Shown: positions 63,548-64,000 of the stretch, in pieces
How positions within the stretch are numbered: the first letter of the stretch is position 1
How the letters are laid out: the number at the start of each line of letters is the position of its first letter
Origin: Psychroserpens damuponensis
GTDB taxonomy: Bacteria; Bacteroidota; Bacteroidia; Flavobacteriales; Flavobacteriaceae
Assembly (NCBI RefSeq): GCF_000826655.1
Contig: NZ_JXJO01000011.1
Coordinates: forward strand, 124,001-188,000
Length of the DNA stretch: 64,000 nt
Direction of reading: 5' to 3'
Translations under genes and position numbers: made by a program
The notes under the pieces: generated by a model
What the model was told of the DNA's origin: nothing
The model's input: only the letters and a program-made list of their open reading frames with translations
Databases searched by the model: none

Positions 63548-64000
63548 ATGCAAAAAAAACAGTTTATATTATTAGTAGCGTTTTGCTTAGGTTTTGTTAC
63601 AATCTCTCTAGCTCAACATAATCGTTATGCCATTAAAAACGGAATTGGTTTAATTGGAGGTTTAACCCAATATGATATTAAAACAGATAATTTTACAACT
63701 AAAAGTGGTGATGGTTTTATTGGTGGTATGATTGCAACGGTAGAGTTACCACATAAATGGTATACAGTTAGTTACGGGTTTCAGTACGCTCAAAATTCTC
63801 TTGAAATTACAGGGAGACCAAGTCTAACAACAATCACTCAAGAACCTATTGAATATGAAATCAAAACAGTACAAGTTGCGTTTTTATTACATGCTAAAGT
63901 TTTATCAGATAATCTAACAATTGATTTTGGTCCGCAGTTACAATACAACACGAGTTTAGAACTAAAAGATGATAGTCAAGAAAACTTTGTGATTGATGGA
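63548..64000 (+). CDS. Outer-membrane beta-barrel protein, porin-like (3' end outside window)
   Basis: The first 151 codons of a gene cut by the window end. A signal peptide ends SLAQ (residue about 22), and short alternating strands follow (IGLIGGLTQYDI, VSYGFQYAQNSLEI, VAFLLHAKV, LTIDFGPQLQYN). This pattern fits the small OMP_b-brl_2/porin-like family of Bacteroidota. The reading frame is open to the last base. It diverges from the SPFH gene. Confidence 0.72.
   Translation, partial: MQKKQFILLVAFCLGFVTISLAQHNRYAIKNGIGLIGGLTQYDIKTDNFTTKSGDGFIGGMIATVELPHKWYTVSYGFQYAQNSLEITGRPSLTTITQEPIEYEIKTVQVAFLLHAKVLSDNLTIDFGPQLQYNTSLELKDDSQENFVIDG

Noticed and set aside
1-64000. CRISPR arrays, integrases, transposases or phage genes
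   Set aside because: No regularly spaced direct repeats and no recognisable recombinase or phage proteins were found. The S24 regulator alone does not indicate a prophage.

Overview
The window looks like a chromosomal piece of a marine-type member of the Flavobacteriaceae (phylum Bacteroidota). The DNA is AT-rich. Many exported proteins have N-terminal lipoprotein or Sec signals. There is a SusC/SusD pair, OmpA and TonB-dependent barrels of Bacteroidota type, and several possible promoters with the Bacteroidota -7 box TAnnTTTG. Ribosome binding sites are mostly absent; a strong one before lepA is an exception.

Positions 1-19579 form a polysaccharide utilisation locus (PUL). It holds a membrane-anchored LuxR-type regulator (cut by the window start), a SusC/SusD uptake pair, two tandem GH144-like (PF10091) endo-glucanases, an esterase-like hydrolase, a GH3 beta-glucosidase, a second alpha/beta hydrolase, a small unknown protein, a GH43-like/F5-8C/FN3 lipoprotein, a DUF4886 SGNH-like lipoprotein, an exported endonuclease/exonuclease/phosphatase-fold enzyme and an MFS sugar porter. 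GH144 plus GH3 points to beta-1,2-glucan, and the esterase and phosphodiesterase-like enzymes would fit a substituted glucan. A tRNA-Met(CAU) follows the locus.

Positions 19860-34000 are mostly housekeeping: methylmalonyl-CoA epimerase, rbfA, an FtsX/LolC-type permease, dusB, an M28 peptidase, a TolB-like propeller protein, an outer-membrane barrel protein and lepA. Between these is a tight four-gene operon (23981-26526). It encodes a divergent Lgt-like membrane protein, a radical SAM enzyme whose cysteine layout recalls the archaeal tetraether synthase (Tes, COG1964) family, and two related small membrane proteins.

Positions 34176-41308 are an ion-transport block: a cation/proton antiporter with an RCK domain, a universal stress protein translationally coupled to a SulP transporter, an SLC13-type carrier and a DUF202 protein. 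Positions 41460-49763 carry an MBL-fold hydrolase, a subtilase, an M1 peptidase, a LexA-like S24 regulator, rnpA, an S41 protease and a double-OmpA protein. A GNAT enzyme, a CDF metal exporter and rpiB then read leftward.

A gene-free, very AT-rich stretch of about 1 kb (51751-52785) lies between the divergent rpiB and RNase R genes. It carries several DnaA-box-like 9-mers and is a candidate replication origin. Downstream come RNase R, small conserved proteins, a LysE-type exporter, tRNA-Cys, folB, glnS, a FemAB-like GNAT protein, an SPFH protein and a partial outer-membrane barrel gene cut by the window end.

Across the window a 9-mer, CTTCGGAAA or its complement, occurs at least 20 times, ten in each orientation, in coding and non-coding DNA and in different reading frames. 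Only one copy lies inside the PUL. It resembles a DNA-uptake-type signal and is the most unusual DNA-level pattern seen here.
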